The position numbers and the translations under genes are program-made. A stretch of DNA of 64,000 nucleotides from SIG701 sp045539595 (GTDB taxonomy: Bacteria; Bacillota; Clostridia; Oscillospirales; CAG-272). The first letter of the stretch is position 1, and the number at the start of each line of letters is the position of its first letter. The stretch lies in the NCBI GenBank assembly GCA_045539595.1, contig JAZQFQ010000084.1, positions 1 to 64,000 on the forward strand, read 5' to 3'. Under the pieces are notes generated by a model, which was not told where the DNA came from, did no database searches, and was given only the letters and a program-made list of their open reading frames with translations. Positions 1 to 7,601 of this stretch are shown one piece after another.

Positions 1-131
1 TTGGCATACTCTTTTGCCTGTGTATCAATCCCGCGTGCTCCTCCCGAAACAATCTCCGTTACCGAAGCGGGGATGTAGTCTTCCATGTTCGTTATATGTA
101 TATCTCTGGATCCGATAACAGCCAGTTTCAT
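1..131 (-). CDS. SLOG/DUF2493-like nucleotide-binding protein, N-terminal 43 residues only
   Basis: The gene runs off the left edge, so only its N-terminus is visible. It starts MKLAVIGSRD at 131 on the minus strand and reaches the motif SGGARGID about 30 residues in. A GSR motif at the end of the first beta strand followed by GGARGID is the signature of the SLOG superfamily (DUF2493/YspA-like, related to DprA and LOG), a Rossmann-like fold thought to bind nucleotides or nucleotide-derived ligands. Cellular role unknown. The family assignment rests on two motifs only. Confidence 0.7.
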   Translation of the reverse strand, partial: MKLAVIGSRDIHITNMEDYIPASVTEIVSGGARGIDTQAKEYA

Positions 132-239
132 TACACACCTCGCAAGAGCATATTTTGGATATATTTTGTATCTATAAATAACATATTAGCACAAAACGAG
201 TGTAAAGTAAATATAAAATACATCTGTTGTGAGGTTTTT

Positions 240-416
240 ATGGCTACAAAGAGTTTGTCGATTCGTATTGAAGAAGGAATGCTGGATAAATTGCATGTGG
301 TCGCGGATTATGAGGGCAGAAGTGCCAACAGTCAGATTCTCATTCTGATTCGCGACTGCATCGAGGCATACGAGGAGAAGCACGGCGTAATTCACGTTGG
401 CAAACGGGAAAAATAA
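240..416 (+). CDS. Small ribbon-helix-helix (Arc/CopG-like) DNA-binding protein
   Basis: 58 aa. The N-terminal KSLSIRIEEGMLDKL looks like the beta strand and first helix of an RHH domain; the following helix (SANSQILILIRDCIEAYEE) completes the fold. RHH dimers bind DNA through the paired beta strands and usually act as repressors, often of antitoxin type. There is no toxin-like partner next to it: the neighbours are a divergent SLOG gene and an acyl-CoA synthetase. An upstream in-frame start is possible, but ATG 240 follows a weak GAGG and gives exactly one RHH domain. The target is unknown. Confidence 0.75.
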   Translation: MATKSLSIRIEEGMLDKLHVVADYEGRSANSQILILIRDCIEAYEEKHGVIHVGKREK

Positions 417-526
417 CGTTTTGGACGAGGTTTTTTCGTAAGTTAATGAAAAGTTAATCAAATTGTGATATACTGATAGTTACAACATGATGAAATTCAC
501 CGCGCAGCGGTATGAGGAGATACATT

Positions 527-2245
527 ATGGGATGTAAAAACAGAAAGAAAAACTATCCTCTGTACGAGACAACCGTTTTTGAGGATTTCCGTATCATGAC
601 GGAAAACGTGGCCCGCAAATACCCGGACCGCATCGCCTTTTCCTTCCGCCGCACCCCCAAGGATGCGGACGTGGTGCACGTTACCTATGCGCAGGCAAGG
701 GATCACATCCGCAATCTGGGTACAGGCATGATTGAGCTGGGCTGCCGCGACTGCCAGTGTGCATTGCTGGGCGAGGCATCCTACGATTGGATGTGCTCTT
801 ACATTTCGCTGATGGCCATGGGTGCGGTGACCGTTCCCGTGGACAAGGAACTGCCGCCCGATGACATCATCGGCATTCTCAATCATTCGGAGACCCGCTT
901 TGTGTTCTACGCGCCCTCCATTGAGGAAAAGATCAATGCCCTGCGGGACAAGTTGACCTTCGCGGAGAAGTTCATCTGTCTGGGGACAACGGAAGCGGAA
1001 TGGGCAACGGAGTTGGAAGATGTAGCCCGCCGCGGCGAGACTCTTGTGGCCGGCGGTGATACTTCCTATTACGATTACGAGATCGATCCGAACCGTCTGG
1101 CATCCATCGTGTTCACCTCCGGTACCACCGGCAAGGGCAAGGGCGTTATGCTGTCCCAGACCAACATCGTCAGCGATATGACCCAGGGCATGTACAACTT
1201 CCAGATCACGGACAAGACCATGTTTGTCCTCCCGCCCCATCATACCTATGGCTCCACCGTCAATCTGGTGGGACACTTCGCCCAGGGATGCGAGATCTAC
1301 ATTTCCAGCGGTATCCGTTATCTGTTGAACGAGATGAAGGAGCAGCAGCCTACCCACCTGATTCTGGTGCCGCTGTTCGTGGAGACGCTGTACAAGCGGA
1401 TCTGGCAGACCGCCGAGAAGAGCGGAAAGGCAGACGTGATGCGCAAGGCCATGAAGATTTCCGGCGCCCTCCGCAAGGTGGGCATCGATGTAAGCCGCAG
1501 CCTGTTCAAAGAGGTGCTGTCTGCCTTCGGCGGTAAGCTGCAGATGGTGATTTGCGGCGGCGCGGCCCTGAACCAGAATATTATCGATACCTTTGAAGCC
1601 TTCGGCATCATCATCCTAAACGGCTACGGCATCTCGGAATGTGCACCGCTGGTATCCTGCAACCGCAATGAGTACCGCAAGGCCGGTTCCGTAGGCTGTC
1701 CCATCATCGGCGAGCAGGTGAAAATCCACGAGCCCGATGAGAACGGCGAGGGCGAGATCTGCGTCAAAGGCACCAACGTGATGCTGGGATATTATAAGGA
1801 TCCCGAAGCCACCGCCGCCGTGTTCGATGAAGAAGGTTTCTTCCACACCGGCGACTGGGGCAAGCTGGACGAGGAGGGCTGGATTTACATCACCGGCCGT
1901 ATCAAGAACATCATCATCCTGTCCAACGGCAAGAACGTGTATCCCGAGGAGATCGAGTTCGAGATCCAGGGCGTGCCCGGCGTGAACGAGGTCATCGTAT
2001 ACGCGGGCGAGAGCAAAAACGAAAAGCGGGAAGTGATCGTAGCCGAGATCTATCCCGATGCGGAGGAGTTGGAGAAGCGGGGCATCACCGATACCCGCGC
2101 CTACTTCACCGAAGAGATCCGCAAGATCAACGCCCGTATGGCACCGTATAAGGCAGTTGGCCATATCAAACTCCGCTCCGAGGAGTTCGTCAAGAATACC
2201 TCGAGAAAGATTCTTCGCTTCAGCTTGGATAAATCCGTGGATTGA
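527..2245 (+). CDS. Long-chain fatty acid--CoA ligase / AMP-binding enzyme
   Basis: 572 aa. An ANL-superfamily adenylating enzyme: it activates a carboxylic acid, probably a fatty acid, as an acyl-AMP and transfers it to CoA (or possibly ACP). Visible motifs are the P-loop FTSGTTGKGKGVML near residue 205, NGYGISECAPLVSCN (A5), GYYKDPEAT, and the C-terminal hinge HTGDWGKLDEEGWIYITGR followed by KNIIILSNGKNVYPEEIE (A7-A8, with the domain-swivel residues). The length fits soluble FadD/LcfA-like ligases. ATG 527 was chosen over ATG 512 because GAGGAG at 514-519 sits 7 nt upstream of it. It is monocistronic or co-transcribed with the next small lipoprotein. Substrate chain length cannot be read from sequence. 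Confidence 0.9.
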   Translation: MGCKNRKKNYPLYETTVFEDFRIMTENVARKYPDRIAFSFRRTPKDADVVHVTYAQARDHIRNLGTGMIELGCRDCQCALLGEASYDWMCSYISLMAMGAVTVPVDKELPPDDIIGILNHSETRFVFYAPSIEEKINALRDKLTFAEKFICLGTTEAEWATELEDVARRGETLVAGGDTSYYDYEIDPNRLASIVFTSGTTGKGKGVMLSQTNIVSDMTQGMYNFQITDKTMFVLPPHHTYGSTVNLVGHFAQGCEIYISSGIRYLLNEMKEQQPTHLILVPLFVETLYKRIWQTAEKSGKADVMRKAMKISGALRKVGIDVSRSLFKEVLSAFGGKLQMVICGGAALNQNIIDTFEAFGIIILNGYGISECAPLVSCNRNEYRKAGSVGCPIIGEQVKIHEPDENGEGEICVKGTNVMLGYYKDPEATAAVFDEEGFFHTGDWGKLDEEGWIYITGRIKNIIILSNGKNVYPEEIEFEIQGVPGVNEVIVYAGESKNEKREVIVAEIYPDAEELEKRGITDTRAYFTEEIRKINARMAPYKAVGHIKLRSEEFVKNTSRKILRFSLDKSVD

Positions 2246-2283
2246 CCCATAGGATTATATATACAGAATCAGGAGGAACCGAT

Positions 2284-2631
2284 ATGAAACACCTTGTGAA
2301 GATTCTCTGTGTGATGCTGGCACTGGTATGCATCGGTGCGGCATTGGCCGGATGTGCGAAAACCCTGAGCGGCACCTATAAAGCCGAAGTGATGGGAAGC
2401 GGAGCCGCCTATACGTTCCAAGGCCATGACGTGGAAGTGAAGGTGCTGGTTCTCGGCACGGTCATGACTACGCTGAGTGGAACATATGAATTGGGCGACG
2501 GGACCATCACCCTGACGTTCGGTGAGGAGGAAGGCGAGGAAGCCGGGAAATACAGCGGTACTTTTGCGTTCTCCCAGACAGAGAACAAAATTAAAATCGG
2601 CGTGGTGGAATACACCCGCGTGGAGAACTGA
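2284..2631 (+). CDS. Small lipoprotein of unknown function
   Basis: 115 aa. The N-terminus MKHLVKILCVMLALV leads to a lipobox (ALAGC, Cys24), predicting a membrane-anchored lipoprotein. The mature part (about 90 aa) is rich in Thr, Gly and beta-strand patterns (SGTYKAEV, LSGTYELGDGTITLTF, YSGTFAFS), like a small beta-barrel of the lipocalin type. No family is recognised with confidence. A strong AGGAGG lies just upstream. It follows the acyl-CoA ligase by 38 nt and may share its transcript; that this reflects a lipid-related role is only a guess. Confidence 0.7.
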   Translation: MKHLVKILCVMLALVCIGAALAGCAKTLSGTYKAEVMGSGAAYTFQGHDVEVKVLVLGTVMTTLSGTYELGDGTITLTFGEEEGEEAGKYSGTFAFSQTENKIKIGVVEYTRVEN

Positions 2632-2671
2632 AAATCGCACATTGGTCCGGCAGGAGGTGTCACGGAGTTCC

Positions 2672-2700
2672 TTGACACGCCGCGGAATGTGTGATATAAT
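2672..2700 (+). promoter_or_regulatory. Consensus sigma-A promoter of mntP-CDF operon
   Basis: TTGACA (2672-2677), 17-nt spacer, TATAAT (2695-2700), preceded by TGTGA. This is a perfect consensus and lies 64 nt ahead of mntP. Transcription should start near 2707, at the foot of a G5/C6 hairpin. Confidence 0.85.
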
Positions 2701-2710
2701 AACCGACATA

Positions 2711-2734
2711 TGGGGGAGGGATGACCTTCCCCCC
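2711..2734 (+). promoter_or_regulatory. Leader hairpin of mntP
   Basis: GGGGGAGG, a 7-nt loop, then CTTCCCCCC form a GC-rich stem directly after the predicted transcription start, followed by a short T stretch. It could be a transcription attenuator or an mRNA-stabilising 5' structure. The conserved core of the yybP-ykoY manganese riboswitch, common ahead of mntP genes, was not recognised. Confidence 0.5.
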
Positions 2735-2763
2735 TTTCATCATTACATAAGGGAAGAAACCGT

Positions 2764-3342
2764 ATGACTTTATGGGAATTGTTTATCATCGCGGTGGGCT
2801 TGTCCATGGATGCCTTTGCGGTGTCCATTTGTAAAGGATTGTCTGTAAAAAAGGTGACCTTTGGCCATGCCGCTGTCTGCGGCGGATATTTTGGGGCTTT
2901 TCAGGCAATCATGCCTGTGATCGGATTTGTGTTGGGCGTGCAGTTCAAGGATCTGATTACCAGCGTGGATCACTGGATCGCGCTGATCCTTTTGGGCCTG
3001 ATCGGTGCCAACATGATCCGTGAATCCCTGTCCAAAGAGGAAGAGGAGATGAATTGCTCCTTCTGCTTCCGCGCCATGCTTCCTCTTGCCGTTGCCACCA
3101 GCATCGACGCGCTGGCGGTGGGCGTTACCTTTGCTATCATGGACATCGGTTCGAAGATCGTGTTTGCCGTTTTGTTCATCGGTGTGATCACGTTTATCCT
3201 TTCCGCCATCGGCGTGAAGATCGGCAACGTCTTTGGCGCCAAGTTCAAAGCGAAAGCCGAGTTCTTCGGCGGCGTGGTGCTGATTCTGATGGGCCTTAAA
3301 ATCTTTTTGGAGGATCTCGGCTATTTGCAATTGCCGTTTTAA
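2764..3342 (+). CDS. mntP: Putative manganese efflux pump MntP
   Basis: 192 aa polytopic membrane protein of the MntP (DUF204) family, which exports Mn(II) from the cytoplasm. The start MTLWELFIIAVGLSMDAFAV and the repeat-related ATSIDALAVGVTFA near residue 115 are the two family-specific helices with the conserved Asp of each inverted repeat (LSMDAFAV and TSIDALAV). Length matches the family (about 185-195 aa). A CDF exporter begins 3 nt after the stop codon, so the two form a metal-efflux operon behind a consensus promoter and a leader hairpin. Manganese is inferred from the family. Confidence 0.92.
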   Translation: MTLWELFIIAVGLSMDAFAVSICKGLSVKKVTFGHAAVCGGYFGAFQAIMPVIGFVLGVQFKDLITSVDHWIALILLGLIGANMIRESLSKEEEEMNCSFCFRAMLPLAVATSIDALAVGVTFAIMDIGSKIVFAVLFIGVITFILSAIGVKIGNVFGAKFKAKAEFFGGVVLILMGLKIFLEDLGYLQLPF

Positions 3343-3344
3343 CG

Positions 3345-4523
3345 ATGACTGATTTTTTGATTCGCAAGTTTGTTCCCGATTACGAAAAAACCGGGGAGAT
3401 GCGGGTGCGCAGCTCCTATGGAAAACTGTCCAGTCTGATCTGCATCATCGGGAATCTGATTCTGTTCGCCATCAAGCTTCTGGCTGGCGTTTTGTCCGCC
3501 AGCGTGGCGATCACGGCGGACGCCTTCAACAATCTGTCCGATGCTTCCTCCGGGATTATCACCCTGCTGGGCTTCAAGATGGCCAGCAAGCCGGCGGATC
3601 CGGAGCATCCCTACGGGCATGCCCGGTATGAATATCTGTCGGGACTGCTGATCTCCGTTTTGATTCTGGTGATCGGCGTGGAGTTATTCAAATCCGGCGT
3701 GGATAAGATCCTGCACCCGACCGTCAGCACATTCCGCTGGATTACGGTGGGGATACTGATTGTGTCCATATTGGTCAAGATGTGGCTGTGTGTGTTCAAT
3801 CGCAAGTTGGGTGTTCTGATTGATTCCGGCGCGCTGAAAGCGGCATCCGCCGACAGCCGGAACGATGTGCTGGCCACCTCCGCCGTGCTGGCGGCCACCG
3901 TGATCTCCCACTTCACGCAGGTGGATCTGGACGGATACATGGGCGTTGCCGTGGCAGTATTTATTTTGTACAGCGGTATAGGATTGGTCAAGGAAACCAT
4001 CAGTCCCCTGCTCGGACAGGCTCCCGATCCGGAAACGGTGCAGAGAATCCAGGAGAAGATTATGAGTTATCCCGGCGTTCTGGGGACCCATGATCTGATG
4101 ATCCATGACTACGGCCCCGGACGGCAGTTTGCCAGTGTCCATGTGGAGGTGGCCGCAGAGCACAATATTCTGGAAAGTCACGACATGATCGATAATATTG
4201 AGCGGGATTTTACCAGCCACATGGGCATTCACATGATTGTTCATATGGATCCCATCGTTACCGCAGATCCGGTCGTTTCACAGCTGCGGCTGTTCCTCGC
4301 CGGCGTAGTGACGGATATCGATCCTGCCTTGTCCATCCACGATTTGCGCATTGTGCCGGGCCCCACCCACACCAATGTAATTTTTGATTGCGTGGTGCCG
4401 GCGGGGTGCCCGATCTCCCACACCGATGTGTGCCATCGGATCCGGGAGGCGGTCAGCGCATCCTATCCCCAGTACTTCTGCGTGATTACCATTGACGAAA
4501 GTTTTGCTCCGGTGCAAAAATAA
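3345..4523 (+). CDS. Cation diffusion facilitator (CDF) family transporter
   Basis: 392 aa. CDF proteins export divalent cations (Zn, Fe, Mn or Co) in exchange for protons as dimers. The first half has the membrane core with ITADAFNNLSDASSG (metal-binding Asp residues in TM2), HPYGHARYEYLSGL, and the matching SRNDVLATSAV segment of TM5. The cytoplasmic dimerisation domain begins near residue 210 (GTHDLMIHDYGPGRQFASVHVEV). The protein is longer than the usual 300 aa, with about 90 extra C-terminal residues including another ferredoxin-like metal-domain pattern (LSIHDLRIVPGPTHTNVIFD), as in many clostridial CDF proteins. ATG lies 2 nt after the mntP stop with no clear ribosome site, suggesting translational coupling. 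Pairing with MntP suggests manganese, but zinc or iron cannot be excluded. Confidence 0.88.
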   Translation: MTDFLIRKFVPDYEKTGEMRVRSSYGKLSSLICIIGNLILFAIKLLAGVLSASVAITADAFNNLSDASSGIITLLGFKMASKPADPEHPYGHARYEYLSGLLISVLILVIGVELFKSGVDKILHPTVSTFRWITVGILIVSILVKMWLCVFNRKLGVLIDSGALKAASADSRNDVLATSAVLAATVISHFTQVDLDGYMGVAVAVFILYSGIGLVKETISPLLGQAPDPETVQRIQEKIMSYPGVLGTHDLMIHDYGPGRQFASVHVEVAAEHNILESHDMIDNIERDFTSHMGIHMIVHMDPIVTADPVVSQLRLFLAGVVTDIDPALSIHDLRIVPGPTHTNVIFDCVVPAGCPISHTDVCHRIREAVSASYPQYFCVITIDESFAPVQK

Positions 4524-4530
4524 AAACAAA

Positions 4531-4556
4531 CCGCACGGTCCGAGAGGGCCGTGCGG
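4531..4556. terminator. Bidirectional terminator between CDF and corA
   Basis: CCGCACGGTC / GGCCGTGCGG hairpin with a short GAGA loop, flanked by A- and T-rich sequence. It lies between the convergent ends of the CDF gene and corA. Confidence 0.75.
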
Positions 4557-4565
4557 TTGTCTGTA

Positions 4566-5510
4566 TTAGCGGAACATGTTGAGCTTTGCCAGAACAAATC
4601 CGGCGACGCCACTGATCCCCGCCGCAATGGCGAGAATGATGCCGAACCCGGCGGGGAGGGCGGCAAAGGGCATTCCCGCGGGATTGACGTTCATGCCGTA
4701 GGCGCTGAAGATGATGGTGGGAATGGCCATGACGATGGTGATAATGGACAACACCTTCATCACGATATTCAGATTGTTGGAGATGACGGAGGCGAAGGCA
4801 TCCATAGTGCCGCTGAGGATGCCGCTGTAGATGTTGGCCATCTCGATGGCCTGCTTGTTTTCCACGATGACATCGTTCAAAAGTTCCTCATCCTCCGGAT
4901 ACTTTTTGACGCTGTCAATGCGGAGCATCTTCTCCAGCACCACTTCGTTGGAGCGAAGGGACGTAGTGAAGTACACCAGGCTCTTTTCCAGACGGAGGAG
5001 TTCGATCAATTCCCGGTTTTGGGTGGAGCGGTGCAGTTTGGCCTCCACCTGCTCGCTTCGCTTGTCGATGCTGCGCAGATACTGCAGATACAAGGAATCC
5101 ACCCGGAAGAGAATCTGCAAAAGAAACCGGGAGCGCATGGCGGTGTGGAAATCCCGCACTTTGTTCTCCTCAAACTGCCGGAGAATGGGGGAGTGCTGGG
5201 AGCAAACCGTAATCACGGAGTCCGCCGTCAGGATTACGGACAGGGGGATGGTGTCGTACAGTTCTTTTTCGTTGGCGGTAACGATGGTGGGAATGTTGAC
5301 GAGGATCATGGTGCAGTTCTCGTCCGTTTCAATACGGGAGCGCTCCTCCGGGTCCAAAGCCGCCCGCAAAGCTCCCTCGTCCACCGATCCTTTCTCGGAG
5401 GCCCACAGGATTTCTTCCTCCGTGGGTGCGATGAGGGATATCCAGCATCCCTTCCCGGGGGCATCGATGGGGGTGAGCACTTTGCTTTCGGTCATATAGC
5501 AGCGGATCAT
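4566..5510 (-). CDS. CorA family magnesium/divalent cation channel
   Basis: 314 aa. CorA pentamers carry Mg(II) (or Co/Ni) down its gradient. The long cytoplasmic N-terminal domain has the helical stalk (SLYLQYLRSIDKRSEQVEAK) and is followed by two C-terminal membrane helices with the selectivity signature YGMNV at the end of the first. The start is ATG 5510, 7 nt behind AAAGGAG; an upstream in-frame Met at 5537 has no ribosome site and would lie within the leader hairpin. The gene has its own promoter about 150 nt upstream, and its ribosome site is predicted to be locked in a hairpin. Confidence 0.9.
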   Translation of the reverse strand: MIRCYMTESKVLTPIDAPGKGCWISLIAPTEEEILWASEKGSVDEGALRAALDPEERSRIETDENCTMILVNIPTIVTANEKELYDTIPLSVILTADSVITVCSQHSPILRQFEENKVRDFHTAMRSRFLLQILFRVDSLYLQYLRSIDKRSEQVEAKLHRSTQNRELIELLRLEKSLVYFTTSLRSNEVVLEKMLRIDSVKKYPEDEELLNDVIVENKQAIEMANIYSGILSGTMDAFASVISNNLNIVMKVLSIITIVMAIPTIIFSAYGMNVNPAGMPFAALPAGFGIILAIAAGISGVAGFVLAKLNMFR

Positions 5511-5518
5511 ACAAATCT

Positions 5519-5602
5519 CCTTTCGCGTCGGAACCAAGCGAAAGGATCGCCTTGTTCACGACTCATATGTAATAATGGGGTAATCGTGGATGGGAACAAG
5601 GC
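5519..5602 (-). promoter_or_regulatory. Structured corA leader with SD-sequestering hairpin
   Basis: On the minus strand, GCCTTGTTC (5594-5602) pairs with GAACAAGGC (5549-5557), and immediately downstream CCTTTCGC (5538-5545) pairs perfectly with GCGAAAGG (5519-5526), which contains most of the AAAGGAG ribosome site. The second stem would block translation. A metal-responsive RNA is a reasonable guess for a cation channel, but the M-box consensus was not recognised. Confidence 0.55.
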
Positions 5603-5661
5603 CCGCTTTGCATGAAATCACTTCCTTCTTTTGGCATGGCGGATGTGACCGCTTATGCTTC

Positions 5662-5690
5662 ATGATACCACAGGGGATGTGGCTTGTCAA
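5662..5690 (-). promoter_or_regulatory. Promoter of corA
   Basis: Read on the minus strand: TTGACA (5690-5685), 17-nt spacer, TATCAT (5667-5662). It implies a leader of about 150 nt before the corA start. Confidence 0.75.
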
Positions 5691-5714
5691 GTCAAAAAGA
5701 TTGGGAAAAGCCCC

Positions 5715-5743
5715 TTGCGAAGCGGCGGTGAGTGTGATACAAT
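5715..5743 (+). promoter_or_regulatory. Promoter of the EEP-family gene
   Basis: TTGCGA (5715-5720), 17-nt spacer ending TGTGA, TACAAT (5738-5743), 42 nt ahead of the start codon. Confidence 0.7.
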
Positions 5744-5785
5744 GGAAACAGAATATTCCATCCCTATGCGGAAAGGACACATTGT

Positions 5786-6565
5786 ATGAAAATCAAAATC
5801 TGCACGTTCAATATTCGCTATGATACAGTCAAGGATGGGATCAATTCCTTCTCCGGCAGACAGGATCTGATCCGGCGGGAATTTCCCAAATATGAAGCGG
5901 ATGTGATCGGATTTCAGGAAGTACGTCCCCACGTCCACGAATGGCTGGAGAAGAATCTGGCAGGCTATACGGTAGTCGGCACCGGCCGGGAAGCCGATCT
6001 GGGCGGGGAGGATATGGCGGTGGCATTCCGCACGGCCAGTTTTCTTCTGGTTAGTCTGGACACATTCTGGCTGTCCGATACCCCCCACGTTCCCGGAAGC
6101 CGCTTTGGCACGGATCAGAGCAGCTGCCCCCGCATCTGTACAGCGGTAACGCTTCTGACGCGGCAGGAGCGGAAACTGCTCCGGGTGTACAATACCCATC
6201 TGGATCACGTGGGTGCCATGGCGCAGGCCCAGGGTATCTCCCTGGTGCTTTCCCGCATCGCCCGGGATGATATGCGCTATCCCGGCGTGCCGGTGGTACT
6301 GACGGGGGATCTGAACGTGACCCCGGACAGCCCGGTGATCCGCAATATTACCGCCTTCCGGGGCGGTGTTCTGCGGGATATCACCGCCGATGTGGGCAAT
6401 ACGTTCCACGCCTATCATCCCGAGCGGACGGATCGGTGCATCAAGATCGATTACATTTTCACCAACGCCCCCGCCGGCGACAGCGAATCCATGTGCCTGA
6501 CGGATACGGAGGACGGCGTGTATCTGTCCGATCACTATCCGGTGCTGGGGGAGATCGAGATATAA
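5786..6565 (+). CDS. Endonuclease/exonuclease/phosphatase family protein
   Basis: 259 aa, one EEP (DNase I-like) domain. Metal-dependent phosphodiester hydrolases of this fold include AP endonucleases, sphingomyelinases and inositol phosphatases. Motifs: TFNIRYD at the N-terminus (catalytic Asn), DVIGFQEV (metal-binding Glu), VYNTHLDHVG (catalytic His region), LTGDLNVTPDSP (Asp/Asn pair), and C-terminal KIDYIFTN and LSDHYPV (catalytic Asp-His). All catalytic positions are present. No signal peptide, so cytosolic. The subgroup is common in Firmicutes and Bacteroidetes; the true substrate is unknown. It stands alone behind its own promoter, with GGAAAGGA upstream of the ATG. Confidence 0.85.
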   Translation: MKIKICTFNIRYDTVKDGINSFSGRQDLIRREFPKYEADVIGFQEVRPHVHEWLEKNLAGYTVVGTGREADLGGEDMAVAFRTASFLLVSLDTFWLSDTPHVPGSRFGTDQSSCPRICTAVTLLTRQERKLLRVYNTHLDHVGAMAQAQGISLVLSRIARDDMRYPGVPVVLTGDLNVTPDSPVIRNITAFRGGVLRDITADVGNTFHAYHPERTDRCIKIDYIFTNAPAGDSESMCLTDTEDGVYLSDHYPVLGEIEI

Positions 6566-6574
6566 GAAAAAGCG

Positions 6575-6651
6575 AAAAAGCGGTGCGCAAGGGCTGGTTC
6601 TCATAAGGAAGTTTGATTTCTCTTTGTAGGGACCGGTGTCCTCGACGGTCC
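6575..6651 (+). repeat. Left arm of a ~75-bp inverted repeat pair
   Basis: Starts 10 nt after the EEP stop codon. It reads AAAAAGCGGTGC, then CTCATAAGGAAG, then TTTGTAGGGACCGG and CCTCGACGGTCC. The same blocks in the same order appear on the opposite strand at 7516-7586. The pair brackets an AT-rich lipoprotein gene. Confidence 0.75.
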
Positions 6652-6685
6652 ATTACAATAATTGCATTGCAGAAAACAAAGATTA

Positions 6686-6718
6686 CCCCCCGACAGATTT
6701 TATACGTCTGTCGGGGGG
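6686..6718. terminator. Perfect 12-bp GC-rich hairpin
   Basis: CCCCCCGACAGA, 9-nt loop, TCTGTCGGGGGG. It lies between the converging ends of the EEP gene and the lipoprotein at 6761-7168, but there is no good T tract on either side, so termination is plausible rather than certain. It may be a small palindromic repeat. Confidence 0.5.
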
Positions 6719-6760
6719 ACTATTCGATAAATTGGAATTTGTTTGTACGCTTCGCTTGAA

Positions 6761-7168
6761 TCAATTGTATTCAAACTCAAAATCACCATCTACGCACTTG
6801 TCCACTGATTCAAGAATTACGTAGATTGTTTTTTCATTATCATATTTATCATCGAGTGTGATCGTTTCATCGCAAGATTCTCTACCCTTAACGGTACGGA
6901 GTAATTTCTTTTCACCATCAACACCGATATAAACATTCATTTCACCTTCAGCAAGACTTGCTTCAATATTAAGCGTATGGTCGGCATCATCGTCTCTTCT
7001 TAATTTGAAGCTATACGTTCCCTTAAAGGTATCAAATTCCATACTTGCTTCATCGCCCTGGCAGGAAGTGATTAAAATAGTTGCAGAATAATTCTTGACA
7101 TATCCACCACAACTACAAAGCAAAGTGAGTGTAAGAATCAGCACCAATATAAATCCGATTTTTTTCAT
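6761..7168 (-). CDS. Small lipoprotein, AT-rich, unknown function
   Basis: 135 aa. MKKIGFILVLILTLTLLCSC is a short signal peptide with a lipobox ending in Cys20. The mature part starts with Tyr/Asn-rich sequence and has a beta-sandwich-like pattern (YSFKLRRDDDADHTLNIEA, EMNVYIGVDGEKKLLRTVK); no family recognised. AAGGAGG sits at good spacing ahead of the ATG. Codon use is visibly more AT-rich than the flanking genes, and the gene is bracketed by an inverted repeat pair and hairpins, which together suggest it was inserted here. Confidence 0.65.
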   Translation of the reverse strand: MKKIGFILVLILTLTLLCSCGGYVKNYSATILITSCQGDEASMEFDTFKGTYSFKLRRDDDADHTLNIEASLAEGEMNVYIGVDGEKKLLRTVKGRESCDETITLDDKYDNEKTIYVILESVDKCVDGDFEFEYN

Positions 7169-7294
7169 ATCGTCATTCCTCCTTGTATTTTGTTTTGTCA
7201 AATTCTTATTTACCGTTCTGTTTATCGCCAGTTTCGCATTTGTATTACAAATGCTTCGGGCTATGCCCATACCCCTAAAGTTGAGCGTACCTTG

Positions 7295-7503
7295 AGGCTC
7301 CCTCCGGGAGGGAGCTGGCGCCGTAGGCAACTGAGGGAGAGCGCGTTACCATAAAGTCAATCTAACCTCAAAGTCACGCAGGCTCCTTCCGTCACGGCTA
7401 CGCCGTGCCACCGCATCCGCTTGCGGATGGCATCTTGGAGGGAGGCTTTTTGTTCGCCTCATTATAACACAAATCGGCAGAGAAAACAATATCTCTGCCG
7501 AAA
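7295..7503. repeat. Compound hairpin-rich intergenic repeats
   Basis: The 433-nt gap between the lipoprotein start and the YitT gene holds no gene but several nested palindromes: GCTCCCTCCGGGAGGGAGC (7297-7315), CACGGCTACGCCGTG (7393-7407), CATCCGCTTGCGGATG (7414-7429), an outer stem joining GGCTCC near 7381 with GGAGGGAGGC near 7438-7446 followed by T5, and CGGCAGAGA/TCTCTGCCG (about 7474-7500). Such mosaic units are typical of dispersed intergenic repeats in clostridial genomes. Confidence 0.6.
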
Positions 7504-7515
7504 TTTATGTGTCAC

Positions 7516-7586
7516 GGACCGTCGAGGACGCCGGTCCCTACAAATTGTAATCTTCCTTATGAGAAGGAGCCTAAGCACCGCTTTTT
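7516..7586 (-). repeat. Right arm of the ~75-bp inverted repeat pair
   Basis: The reverse complement carries the same blocks as 6575-6651 (AAAAAGCGGTGC, CTCATAAGGAAG, TTTGTAGGGACCGG, CCTCGACGGTCC) with a few substitutions and small indels. It lies just past the 3' end of the YitT gene. Confidence 0.75.
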
Positions 7587-7601
7587 TATTTTGGCACAAC
7601 G

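Noticed and set aside
2632..2763. yybP-ykoY manganese riboswitch ahead of mntP
   Set aside because: The space between promoter and start (about 60 nt) is too short and the conserved core is not recognisable.
4551..5615. Long open frame opposite corA
   Set aside because: Its sequence is a His/Gly/Asp-rich shadow of a clear CorA gene on the other strand.
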